Shown here in pieces: positions 10,676 through 21,741 of a stretch of DNA of 64,000 nt. The DNA is from Malus domestica (taxonomy: Eukaryota > Streptophyta > Magnoliopsida > Rosales > Rosaceae). The stretch covers positions 9,870,501-9,934,500 of the forward strand of contig NC_091675.1 of assembly GCF_042453785.1 (NCBI RefSeq). Direction: 5' to 3'. The position numbers were made by a program, and so were the translations under genes. Below the pieces are notes generated by a model, which worked only from the letters and a program-made list of their open reading frames with translations, ran no database searches and was not told the origin of the DNA. Positions within the stretch are counted from its first letter, which is position 1. Each line of letters begins with the position of its first letter.

Positions 10676-10900
10676 TTCAGAAATCGAAGAGGCGTTTGCT
10701 TTCTCAAAAGCTGGGCTGCTCAGAGACTACGAGGGCCGATCTCAGAAATCGAAGAGGCATTTGCTTTCTCAAAAGCTGGGCTGCTCAGAGACCACGAGGG
10801 CCGATCTCAGAAATCGAAGAGGCGTTTGCTTTCTCAAAAGCTGGGCTGCTCAGAGACCACGAGGGCCGATCTCAGAAATCGAAGAAGCACCTGCTTTTTC
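10676..10900 (+). repeat. 65-bp tandem repeat
   Basis: AAATCGAAGA recurs at 10681, 10746, 10811 and 10876, an exact 65-bp period. Each unit contains CTCAAAAGCTGGGCTGCTCAG and ends near GAGGGCCGATCTCAG. Because 65 is not a multiple of 3, the same peptide-like text appears in all three frames, producing overlapping spurious ORFs. Related units occur at 41153-41395. Confidence 0.85.
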
Positions 10901-12768
10901 AGCCTCGTCAGCACCTGTCACATGCACAATCAGCTTTGCGAAAATTATGGGCAATCTGTCGAAGATTTCTGGTGAAGTAAAAAGCACGTGAATCTTACTG
11001 TTCAATCACCGCTCTCCATATGCACCATCAACTCCTCGGGTACCACATATAACTTTGTCAAAGATCTCTGACAAAGTTTAGGCACGAGAATTTCGAAGTT
11101 CCAGCTACCCTACTATTACCCATAAGGGTAAAGGAACAGCACCACTGCTTGACAACTGGAAAGTCCCTATGTGTGTCGACCTCCGTGTTTTGCGGCAAGA
11201 CAGGTTGGCAAGAACGTCCAACCTTTACTCACATTCGAGAAAAGACTCCCAACATAATTACTTTCTCAAAAACCGGAGTAGCACCGCTTTCCGAATCTCG
11301 AGAGTCAGATCCTCGACGGGATTGCTTGTTCGAAAACCGAAGAGGCACAACTCTCAGAACTTCGAGAGCCAGATTTCCTTAGATAAAGCTTGTCTGTAAT
11401 CTTCACACGTAATATCAGCTTTCCAGATACCACATACCACTTTTTCAAAGTGCTCTGACAAAATTAAAACACGTGAAGCTGGCAATTCCCACTACATTGC
11501 TGTGACCAAGAAGGGTAAAGGAATAGCATTACTACTTGTTATTGGGAAATCCCTATATACATTGACATCCCTCCTCAACGGACAGGCAAACCTGCAAAAA
11601 TGCTCAACCCTTTCTCGCATTCGAAAAGGCACCCTCAACATAACCTCTCGAAATACTCAGCTTTATTTCCCCTCGATAATACCTCAGCAAATAAGCCACA
11701 CCAAGAACAAGAGTATCTCATATCATCAGGGTCGAAAGCAAGAGTATCCCATATCATGCTTTCTCCCTATCTTTGTCTTTGTCCTTGTCCACACCTGCAG
11801 GACAAGGAGAAAGAGAGCAGTCAGTCGGAACCTGAAATCAAACCTCCAATTTGGAACTGACTGCCTGGAGCCTTTGCCTGGTTGCTTACTTAGCATTGCT
11901 CTCGAGTACTCATCCTCAACTGCTGTCAAGGTCACGAATTCCACCGGCAAATACCTCATGACAGTTGATCAGATATTGGCTCTTTACACTGAAGCTGCCA
12001 AGCGTGGATGAGTCACTATGAAGGAATGTTCTGAAGGACCATTTAAATGCAAAGGTTGCACACCACTTCTGCCATGCAAAAGATTGAAGCAGAAGGTTCA
12101 ACGGTGAGCTGAAACAGATCACTACAGCACGACACCTTTCCATACCACATTCATTATTCCGTCAACAGCAAAAGTATCCCATATCATCAAGGTCGAACGT
12201 ACTCTAGATTTGATGGACTTGTTTTGACCCTCAAATTTTTGAGTCGGCCTTATACTCTGAAGGGCACCAGAAAACCCTCCAGCACAGTTCAAGAATAAGC
12301 CTGTGGAAAGTTACTTCTTCAAAAGCAAAAGTATCTCATATCATCTCTTATCCATTTGCTTCTCCTTATCCTGGCAGTTGAATGAGAGACAAGGAGAAGG
12401 AGAACAATCAACCGGAAGCCGAAGTCAAACCTCTGATCCTGGGTTGCTTACTTGGAAGTTTGACTGCTTACCTTGTCTGTCACCTCTTTCGGCAGATCTC
12501 CTAGCTCGGCGACTTGGGGGACTCCTACTATAGGGTTTGTATCACACTTGACTAAGCCCGAAACTACAACTAAGCTTCAAGTGAAATTGATACATTACCT
12601 TGTGCGTCAACATCAGCTAAATACACCATTCCCGGATGGAGGAAAGGTACTTCCAGAGAAGGGCAGATGAAGATCAGACCACACTTCGGTACTTAGAAGT
12701 TTCATGATTACTCAAGGGATTGGATCTTGCAAGTCCCCAACCGAGGAGTTTCCCTCACTCGGGAACTT
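10901..12768. other. Noncoding 3' region of the LTR element
   Basis: Holds diverged repeats of 'CGAATCTCGAGAGCCAGA' and 'AAGGGTAAAGGAA' phrases and a possible old LTR start at 12533-12567 (GGTTTGTATCACACTTGACT-like, compared with the LTR's TGTTTGTACCATACTTGACC). No protein domain is recognised. Confidence 0.55.
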
Positions 12769-12778
12769 AGGGGAGCAC
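12769..12778 (+). promoter_or_regulatory. Polypurine tract
   Basis: AGGGGAGCAC lies directly before the 3' LTR TG, in the position where plus-strand priming occurs. Confidence 0.55.
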
Positions 12779-13290
12779 TGTTTGTACCATACTTGACCAA
12801 TCCCGAAACTACCGAGCACCGGCCAACGCTATACTGTCAAGGACCCAGAAGAGTTCCCCTCCGACCAGGAGGCCAATCACTACTCGACACGTGTCAAGAT
12901 TAGAAGCCAATCAGAGCGCAGCACGTGTCGACATCAAGAACCAATCATAACATGACACATGTCAATGTGACAAAGCTACAAGTTTTTCTATAAATAGGGG
13001 TCATTCCCCCACAATATTGGCTAATGCCATTTGTGTTAAATCATTCACAAGAACTCACTAAATTGAGAGCTTGATCCTTTGTACTTGTGTAAGCCCTTCA
13101 CTACTAATAAGAACTCCTCTACTCCGTGGACGTAGCCAATCTGGGTGAACCACGTACATCCTGTGTTTGCTTCTCTGTCTCTATTCATTTACGTACTTAT
13201 CCTCACTAGTGACCGAAGCAACCAAGCGAAGGTCATAAAACCTGACACTTTCTGTTGTACCAAAGTCTTCGCTGATTTTGTGCATCAACA
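12779..13290 (+). repeat. 3' LTR
   Basis: 512 bp, starting TGTTTGTACC and ending CATCAACA. One difference from the 5' LTR. Followed at once by the CTTTT target duplication. Confidence 0.92.
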
Positions 13291-13295
13291 CTTTT

Positions 13296-15216
13296 ATACT
13301 CAAATGTCTCCAACTAGAGAGGTTTCTATTTTTTTGGCATCCTCATAATAATTTTGTAACTTTGTCTGGTAATTGTGTATCTTATATGTATATATGCATT
13401 AGTTTGATTTTTTAAGGTTTCTACATACCCTTTTTGTGCCAATAGCAACTAAGTTACCCTTGCTAGCCATTTGGATCTTTAATTAGTGAAGTGTAAAAGG
13501 GTTGGAGAGCTAAGCTCCGAGAGGTGGGAAATTTCTAGTAGAGTTAGCTTGATTTTTTCTCCAAATAATGGGTGGAAGTTAGTAATTAATAAAAGCTAAT
13601 AATTAGGGTGAAGAGGTGGAGTCTATAGCATGTGTATGTTAGTCTATTTGCATGTAGATGACAACACTTTGTATTAGAAGTGCTTACTCATCAATCTATA
13701 GGAATCTTAATCATTAGGATGATATTCACCACCCTAAATAGAGGAAGATGACAACTTATTGGGGTTAGAACATTTCATGTGGCCTTTGATGTAAGGAACA
13801 TCTTGCATGATATTCATTAGTTCATGATTAGCTTAACATTTGTTGTTTTTCTATTGAACCACATTTCATTCTTAATGATTACGACAACAATTGTTGATTT
13901 GTTATCGGAACTCATTTTATGTCTAATGATGGGCACGACACTTGATTTCTTTCTATTGGCACACTTGTGGAGGTTTTTGGAGAGGAAGATGTCATGCAAT
14001 CTTTATAAGGGAAGGAGCAAGAACCAACGGAGGACATGGAGAAAAGAAAGGAAGAAGAAGAAAAAAAGAAAGAAAAATAACAACTCCAACAAAATGTCAT
14101 CCTCCCTTTCATATTACCTCTTTATTTTTCTTTTACATATTGTTAAGGCTTTAAGCCATCTTTCATTGTATTTGTAAGTTTCTCATATACAGTGAAATAC
14201 AATGAAAGCAAACCCCAGTGGATGTAGTCGATTTGGCGAGCCACTTAAATCTTGTGTTGTTTATGCATTTACATTTTGAGGTCATTGTTATGAGAACACT
14301 CCCACTAAATCATAAAAAATAAGGGGGACAAATCCCATAAAATGCATGAGAGCTTACCCAACATAATTGCTATATGGAACTCATATGGAGTCATGTATCA
14401 ATATCACCTAGAGAGAGATGGAGTAAAATGGTAAAGTAATATTTCGCAATCAAATTGTTATGTGTTATCAATACTATATTATCAGTAATATACTAAAATT
14501 TTGACTACTATCTATTTTGATTAGTTTTGCATATTATATTATAGAACGTGATTATTGATATCTATATTACGTTGCATATACATGAGCATTCATGCAAAGC
14601 ATGGAAAAGAGATGTGTTGTGTCATGTGCTCACTTGTGTAAAGTGTTTGTGTTGTGAAGTTATTCAAGGGCTAAAGCTTGTCTTGAATATAAAATAATGA
14701 AATCTTGTATATGTCAGGCATCGGGGGAATGGCTTGAATATACAATTGGGTGTCGGGGGAAGTGCATGTATAATAAAGTGGAAACAGAGAGTTTAGTTGC
14801 AAAAATTGGGTTAAGGGATGAACAGGAGTTAACTCATATTCTAAGGTATTCGGAGCCAAGTGGTATAACCATGATACGGGACGTGCAGGCTTGGGTGCCT
14901 TAGGTATGTGTTAGCGGGATTAGAAGGGAGTAAGTACATTCATGCATCTCACTTGCATATATGCATTTGAAAGAATTTAATTATTGTAGTTTTTGTTGTG
15001 AATTAATTTGTACACTATAGTTATTTCCGCTGTGTATTCAATAAATTTTATGTAGTAAACTCAAACGTTTTATATGTAAAAGTTGTTAACTAGTGTTATA
15101 GGATGTATTGAGTAATCAGCTCCAAAATTTTCCACCATATATTGGTTGTATAATTTATTTTTATAACCAAGAGATGACTCACACCCTAACTTGTGAATAG
15201 TCTTTATTCGCAGGTT
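13296..15216. other. Interior of the fold-back element, right of the LTR insertion
   Basis: Noncoding AT-rich DNA between the LTR element and the right inverted arm. A purine-rich stretch lies at about 14020-14090. The short ORFs here have no recognisable domain. Confidence 0.5.
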
Positions 15217-15460
15217 AGGGCGTGGCAATTTTGATGTCATGGGTTAATTTCAAGGATCATTTGTGAGGAAAAAAAGGACTTATGAGGCCCATTTATGTGC
15301 CACATTAGCATTTAACTGATTTTTTAACATTATTGTGACGGAATGACCACATTGATTTGTGACACCTATTTTTAGGGACTACATTAATTGATTTTCAATT
15401 TTAAAAACCATCTCGATGGTGAGGGTCAATTTCAAGGACCATTTATGATAAAACCCATTT

Positions 15461-17479
15461 TCTTAATATATACGACCTTATTTAAATTAAAAGGTGAGAC
15501 ATGCTTCATAATAGGCTAACCACAATAATATGATTTGTAATTGTTTTTGCTAAAAATCGAACTAAGATCTCTTATAATGGGCTAGCCACAACCTAAGACC
15601 TATTAGTTACAAATGAAAAAAATATCACTAAATCGTAGTATTAAGTGTGACAATACATCAATTTTTATATTTGAACTATAAAGTGACTACTCTCAAAGCT
15701 TATTAACCTTTTGTTAAAATTTGTTTAATCATTAATCATATAGCTCAAAATTTTCATATTATGAAAATAGTAAATTGCACTAATAAAACAAATCATGACA
15801 ACAATGCAAAGCAAACATAATTCGCAAATTTGAGTTTAACCAAGTTGTATATAATAATGTGTTTTGTTTTATGTATTGTAGTTTAAATAAAGTTTAGACA
15901 AATTTAATATCTTTGTACTCAAAATTCTAACGTGTCATTTTTTTTTTAGAAAAACTAATGAAAAAGACTTAAAAACTTGAAGTTTTAACGATAAGGACAA
16001 AATAAAGGGTAAAGTGAATAATATCAGGATTAACTTTTTAAGGTAAAAATGTGATTTTTCGTTAAAATGAACAATACTAAAAGTTTTCGTTAAAATTCTT
16101 TTTTTTTCCCGATTACATGAGAGGAAATCAAATATTTTGGACTATCTTAAAACTCTTAGTTAACACACACTGTCTCTCTCTAGAAATCTCTGTCTTGATC
16201 TTGGATTTTGGACTAAGTCCGATGGTTTAGACTTTCATATTCACAAATCGCATTAAAAAAAAGAGCGTACGTTGATTATATGACAACGACTTGGGTTTAG
16301 TATAATGGTTTTCCACCCAATAAGCCACCACGGTTCCATTTGCACCCCTTTCCTTGCATTGACTGCGATATTGATAATCCACCAAACCAATTGACGTCTG
16401 GCATTAGTCCGTAATTTAAGCATTAAGTTAAGTAAACCCCAAGCCTCAATAAAACTTTTCAAATTTCAATCCAATATAATCATTTCAATTTGAAGTAAAT
16501 TTGACGACTAAATTAAGAAAATTATTATTAGTATTTCAAAAAAATCTTATTTGGCACTACTTACAACTGTATTTTTCTTCGAATTTTGAAGTTTTAATAA
16601 CAATTTCCTTAAATTATTGCTCATTTAAATTTATACACATAAGAATTTCATGATATTCTAAGTTATTGGCTTTGGAATCCGCGACAATTTTAACAATTAT
16701 TCTTGATATCTTTTCTCTCTGTATTTTTATATATTTGTTAGTGTAAAATAATCGCCATAAAACGATGTCATCGTTATAATAGTCATCATTTTTTTACCGA
16801 CGCAGACTGTTAACAAATTTTGTTGAATCTAATTACTTTGTTTTGGCCCACCTTCTTTGTTTTGTTGTAGGGTACTGGAATTTTCTCCATACTTTCAATA
16901 GAAAAACTAAACTAATCGGGCCAAGGATTGGTCGAATTTAGAAGGATATCTCTTCTCTCTCGGGGTTGGCGTTCTTCCGCGTTCTCCACCCTCTCTCGTC
17001 TACAGGAAATCTTTCTGCTTTTCTTTTCTCTTGGTTTCTTGTCTTTTCTTTTCCTTTCCTTTCTTTTTCTTTCTTTTCTAATTGGAGGTGTTTGGAGATC
17101 GGAGAATGCTGGAATAATCCCTCAACAGCAACACAGAGGTAGCAGATCTGCCCAAGCAACCAAACAAAGAAGCAAACAAGGTACCTACTTGCCTCCAATC
17201 CAAAATATTTGAAAATCGTCAGCTCAGATTTCAACATTTCGGATCCGGGTTCGGATCTACTCTGCCATTGCTAGTTTGTTTGTCATTCTCAACCGGTATT
17301 ACGTTATTTTGGGTTATTGGGTCTTTTCCGTTTTTAGAAATCTGTTTCCCTCCCTTATTTTCCATTTTTAGTTCGTTCCCTGTTAATTGTTACAGATCCT
17401 TTGCCGGATCTGTTGTTTCGGTTTTCAGGTGTAGATTATTTGAGAACAATCGGGTCTGTGATCTGCTTCTGGGTCGAAC
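15461..17479. other. Intergenic region and 5' leader of the methyltransferase gene
   Basis: 15461-16900 is AT-rich with no gene. A dispersed-repeat fragment lies at about 15950-16100. From about 16930 the base composition changes to a gene leader: a long pyrimidine tract at 17008-17080 and GC-richer DNA up to the ATG at 17480. A leader intron is possible but was not resolved. Confidence 0.5.
15950..16100. repeat. Dispersed MITE-like repeat fragment
   Basis: Contains GTAAAAATGTGATTTTTCGT and AAAATGAACAATAC. An inverted relative lies at 52575-52680 (AACAGTATCATG and TTTTCGTTAAAAGTGAACAG in reverse complement). Two related copies in one window mark a dispersed family. Confidence 0.45.
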
Positions 17480-20400
17480 ATGGCGACAGGGGGAAAATAT
17501 ACTAGAGTAGATAATAGGAGGCCGTCCTCCGCGAGTGGTTGCTGCTCCACCGTCACCGTTGGGGTGTTTGTGGCGTTGTGCTTGGTCGGGGTTTGGATGA
17601 TGACCTCCTCCTCTGTAGTTCCCATTCAGAATGTGGATGTGCCCACGGAGGAGAGTAAGAGTGAACTCAAGGAGCAGGGCAGCAATAACGTCGGCGTCAA
17701 GGAACAAGCGAGTGACACCAATGCCAGGCAATTTGAAGATAACCCGGGTGACTTACCCGACGACGCAACCAAAGGAGACAGCAGCGATGGTGCTGCTCAG
17801 GGTGGAGACAAGCTACAAGGGAAGTCCGAAGAGACGACTGAGGAGAAGTCTGTGGAAAAGACTCAGGAGACACCTGAGGAGAAAACCCAAGACAAGACTG
17901 AGGAGAAAAGTGAAGAAAAGATTGAGGAGAAAAGTGAAGAAAAGATTGAGGAGAAATCTGAAGATGGCGACTCTAAGGTGGAGAATGGAGAATTGAATTC
18001 CGAAAATGGAGAAAAAAAGAGCGATGGCGGCGAAAAGGACAAGTCTGATTCCGGTGATAATGAGAAGAAATCGGATGATGACAGTGGTAAAAAATTAGAC
18101 AAGTCCGAAGAAGCAAACGATACGGAGAAAGTGGAGGTAACTGATACCAAGGAGTCAAATGGGGAGAAAAAGGAAAATGAGCAGGCCAAAAACCAGAGTT
18201 CAAATGAGGTATTTCCTTCCGTTGCTCAGTCGGAGCTATTGAACGAGACTACAACTCAAAATAGTTCGTGGTCAACTCAGTCGGCAGAGTCAAAGAATGA
18301 GAAGGAGGCTCAGCGTGCTTCTGATCAGAAGACCAGTTACAACTGGAAAGTCTGCAATTCCACTGCTGGGCCTGATTTCATCCCCTGCCTTGACAATTTG
18401 CAAGCCATCAAGAGTCTTCGAAGTACCAAGCATTACGAACACCGGGAGAGGCATTGTCCCGAGGAGGCCCCCAGCTGCCTTGTTCCTCTTCCAGAAGGTT
18501 ATAGACGCCCAATTGAGTGGCCAACAAGCAGGGAAAAGGTATATAACTTAGTCGATGTATAAATTCATTACCACATTGTTTCTGTCGTTTCTGAGATAGA
18601 TTGATAAGGTGCATTCTTGCAGGTATGGTACTACAATGTTCCCCATACAAAGCTTGTTCAAATTAAGGGGCATCAGAATTGGGTCAAAGTTACCGGTGAA
18701 TACCTCACTTTTCCCGGTGGTGGAACACAATTCAAGCATGGTGCTCTTCATTATATTGATTTCATACAACAGGTGAATACTTTTAAGCATTTGGTTGTTT
18801 CAAATACATTCCACTTGTATGACTTTGCATGTTGGTTTGTTCTCTCCGTAAATATGTATGTACATTTTTCTTCAGATGTCTCAGTGTGTGCATTCAATCC
18901 TTGTCTTCTCCCTCTCCCTAATATTTTTAATCAGCTCATGCTTTGGAGAATATGTCAATCTTGCTGCATCTATATCGTATTAATACCTATGCATTTATGA
19001 TGAAGTATATGGATTTCTGTGTTTCTTGTTGCAGTATATATGACGCTCTGGTTAGATATGCAGAGTTCTAAAGAATATCTTTTTAAGACCTAGGCAGGAA
19101 TTTCATCTGCAGGGTGACATATCTTGGCAACATATGAATTTCATGAGTTTTGGATGTGATTTACCAGTAGGAAAAAAAACTAGAAAAGACACATCTTTCG
19201 TGTTACTGCTCATCAAAATTACACTAACTTGGGTTCTCTTCTCTTGCAGTCTGTTCCTGATATTGCCTGGGGAAAACGTTCACGTGTCATATTAGATGTT
19301 GGATGCGGAGTTGCAAGCTTTGGAGGCTTTCTTTTTGACAGAGATGTCCTTGCAATGTCATTGGCCCCAAAAGATGAGCATGAAGCTCAAGTGCAGTTTG
19401 CACTTGAAAGAGGAATTCCTGCCATATCTGCTGTGATGGGCACAAAGAGACTTCCCTTCCCCGGCCAAGTTTTTGATGTTGTCCACTGTGCCCGCTGCAG
19501 GGTTCCTTGGCATATAGAAGGTAGTCCTTGTGAATTGATTTACAGTGTGATATGAGATCAAGCTGAGATTGTTGTTTAAAAATGCAGTTTCCTTATGTGT
19601 GAAATCAGGGGGTTGTTTGGCTGAGTTTTCGATAACTGTCATGCCTAGTTTAGGGTTTAGGTTGATAACTGGAAAACGATAATTTTCAGTTTTCTATATT
19701 ATAACTTCTAAGTTGATAACTGGAAAGAGATTTTCAGTTTATGGCGTATTTTGTTTTCAAGCTTGTTTTCTTCTTTGAGCAGTTTTCAAATTGTGCTGCA
19801 TATTTTGCACTCGTTCATGGTTTTATTGATAGAAAGCTGTTTCTGAACTGACACACCAAAGAAGCCCCTAGATCTTGAGCCAGTCTTTTCTGACATAGTA
19901 AGCATAGGAAACTTATTTGGTTATTTCTTTTCGTTTGGATATTCACCAATAAACATGATGTGCAGGTGGTAAGCTTCTGTTGGAGCTGAACCGAGTGTTG
20001 AGACCTGGTGGTTTCTTTGTATGGTCTGCTACTCCAGTGTATAAGAAGCTGGGTGAAGATGTTGAAATATGGAATGGTACATAATTTGAAACCATATGTC
20101 TTTGGAACTTTTGAATTGGAGTTGTTTGATTAATGCTAACAAGTCTAAAAATTTATGGGAATTATCTGCAGCCATGAAGGAACTAACCAAATCAATATGC
20201 TGGGAACTGGTGTCAATTACTAAGGATACAGTAAATGGAGTTGGTATTGCTATATACAAAAAGCCTACTTCAAATGAGTGCTATGAGAAAAGATCACAGA
20301 ACGAGCCTCCTATCTGTGCTAAGTCTGATGATCCAAATGCTGCCTGGTACACATTATATTCAGCTGAACCTTTTCTTTCTCTTTTAGTTTAATGAATCTA

Positions 20401-21741
20401 GTGAAACAATTTTTCTCTCCAGACCTTTGATTTAGTTGCCTAAAGTATTTCTGGTTGAATTACTAAGTTCTGTTTCTCGCTTAATGAGATTGCTGAACTT
20501 GGAGGAGAAAGGACATTGTTTCTGTATACTGTAGTTCTAAAACCATGTGAAAATAACATATTATGATGCGTTTGGAAAAGCAAAACTAAAACCTCATAGA
20601 ATGGAAAAGCAAAACTAAAACCTCATAGAAATGGCAATTGTGTCACTCTTGCCAAAATTTGTTTGATGCGAACTCAGAGATAACTTTAATCTAAGCTCAA
20701 TAGCTACCCTAATCTTAATTTTTGTTGTGTACAGGAATGTGCCATTACAATCATGCATCCACAAAGTGCCTGTTAATGCAACAAAACGTGGGTCTGAATG
20801 GCCTGAACAATGGCCGGTGAGGTTGGACAAGGCACCTTACTGGTTGTTAAGTTCCCAAGTTGGTGTTTATGGAAAACCTGCTCCTGAGGATTTCACTTCA
20901 GACAATGAGCACTGGAAACGTGTGGTGACAAAGTCATATCTGAATGGAATGGGGATTAACTGGAAATCTGTTAGGAATGTTATGGACATGAGAGCTGTGT
21001 ACGGAGGGTAAGAAAAATCGTTCCTTGATTGTCATGAATAGTGTGTTTTGATGCATGGAAAACCACCATCTTTGTTATAATTTGTGCTTTACTGTTTATC
21101 TTTATTATTTTTCTTGACCTTGCCAAAGAATATGTACAAGTGAGATGTTGAGTTAGAGGCGGCTGCTTCTTTACTTTTTTTACCTGTGACTTCTGGTTGT
21201 GCTTGCAGATTTGCTGCCGCTTTGAAAGATTTGAAAATTTGGGTCATGAATGTGGTCTCGGTAGACTCTCCAGACACACTACCCATAATTTACGAGCGAG
21301 GTTTGTTTGGTATGTATCATGATTGGTGTGAGTCATTTAACACCTATCCAAGGTCTTATGATCTTCTCCATGCCGACCATCTGTTTTCCAAGCTTAAGAA
21401 GAGGTATGCATACTATTCCATTTCTCAGATTCTCTGTCCGCGGCAAAGCATTTGTTATTTCATTCACCAATTCATTTCGCTGTCTAACTTTGGAATGGCT
21501 TATGAATGACAGGTGCAATTTAGTGGCTGTAGTTGCGGAGGTTGATCGAATCCTTCGACCAGAGGGAAAGCTGATCGTGCGAGACGATGTTGAGACTATT
21601 TACGAGCTGGAGAACATGGCGAGGTCGATGCAGTGGGAGGTTAGCCTGACGTATTCGAAGGACAAGGAGGGATTGCTTTGTGTGCAGAAGTCCATGTGGC
21701 GGCCCAAAGAGTCGGAGACACTCAAGTATGCAATTGCTTAA
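17480..21741 (+). CDS. PMT26: Probable methyltransferase PMT26-type, Golgi type II membrane protein
   Basis: Eight exons: 17480-18538, 18623-18772, 19250-19520, 19966-20076, 20172-20346, 20735-21007, 21209-21403, 21513-21741. All introns are GT-AG and the frame is unbroken, giving 820 residues (Arabidopsis PMT26 is close to this length). A short cytosolic N-terminus precedes one membrane segment at about residues 22-42. A long Glu/Lys/Ser acidic linker follows (about 50-270, with repeated Glu-Glu-Lys-Ser units), then the conserved DUF248 methyltransferase region. The SAM-binding motif Val-Ile-Leu-Asp-Val-Gly-Cys-Gly is at 416-423, and the family's [10 protein letters not shown] segment follows. 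The family (QUA2/PMT) is linked to homogalacturonan methylation in the Golgi; the exact substrate is inference. PMT24/25/27 are the alternative names. Confidence 0.9.

Larger units (their letters stand above)
4655..13290 (+). mobile_element. Non-autonomous LTR retrotransposon (LARD-type, Tat-like gypsy), full length
   Basis: Both ends are defined: LTRs TG...CA of 512 bp at 4655-5166 and 12779-13290, and a perfect 5-bp target duplication CTTTT at 4650-4654 and 13291-13295. The LTRs differ at one position (within GATCATTTG versus GATCCTTTG), so insertion is recent. A primer-binding site follows the 5' LTR and a purine tract precedes the 3' LTR. The interior has a decayed gag, no protease, reverse transcriptase or integrase, three tandem-repeat blocks and a long antisense ORF. 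Tandem repeats and antisense ORFs near the 3' end are known for Tat-lineage gypsy elements; assigning this one to that lineage is inference from layout and the gag. Confidence 0.9.
3338..15460. mobile_element. Fold-back element with long inverted arms, split by an LTR retrotransposon
   Basis: The left arm (about 3338-3575) matches the reverse complement of 15217-15460 over its whole length. The shared text includes the start GGGTTTT-ATC-TAAAT, phrases around 'AATGTAGTCC' and 'GCTAATGTGGCACATAAATG', and a second sub-arm. The arms are now 12 kb apart because the 8.6-kb LTR element at 4655-13290 lies between them. Removing it leaves an element of about 3.5 kb. A further inverted pair (about 3530-3780 with 4265-4480) sits inside. 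No transposase is recognised, and its superfamily (Mutator-like or fold-back) is not resolved. Confidence 0.55.

Noticed and set aside
10676..10900. CRISPR-like array
   Set aside because: Units are contiguous tandem copies without unique spacers, inside a plant LTR retrotransposon.
10625..10991. Three overlapping + strand ORFs with the same peptide in different frames
   Set aside because: The 65-bp tandem repeat is not a multiple of three, so each frame shows the same text in turn. This is a repeat artefact.
11502..12011. + strand ORF of 169 codons in the LTR element
   Set aside because: No domain, and the matching region of copy B is interrupted, unlike the antisense ORF. Treated as noncoding.
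14697..14903. ORF of 68 codons in the fold-back element
   Set aside because: No domain or splice partners; flanked by AT-rich noncoding DNA inside a mobile element.
17863..18203. Minus-strand Ser/Phe-rich ORFs
   Set aside because: Opposite-strand reading of the acidic Glu/Lys linker of the methyltransferase gene.
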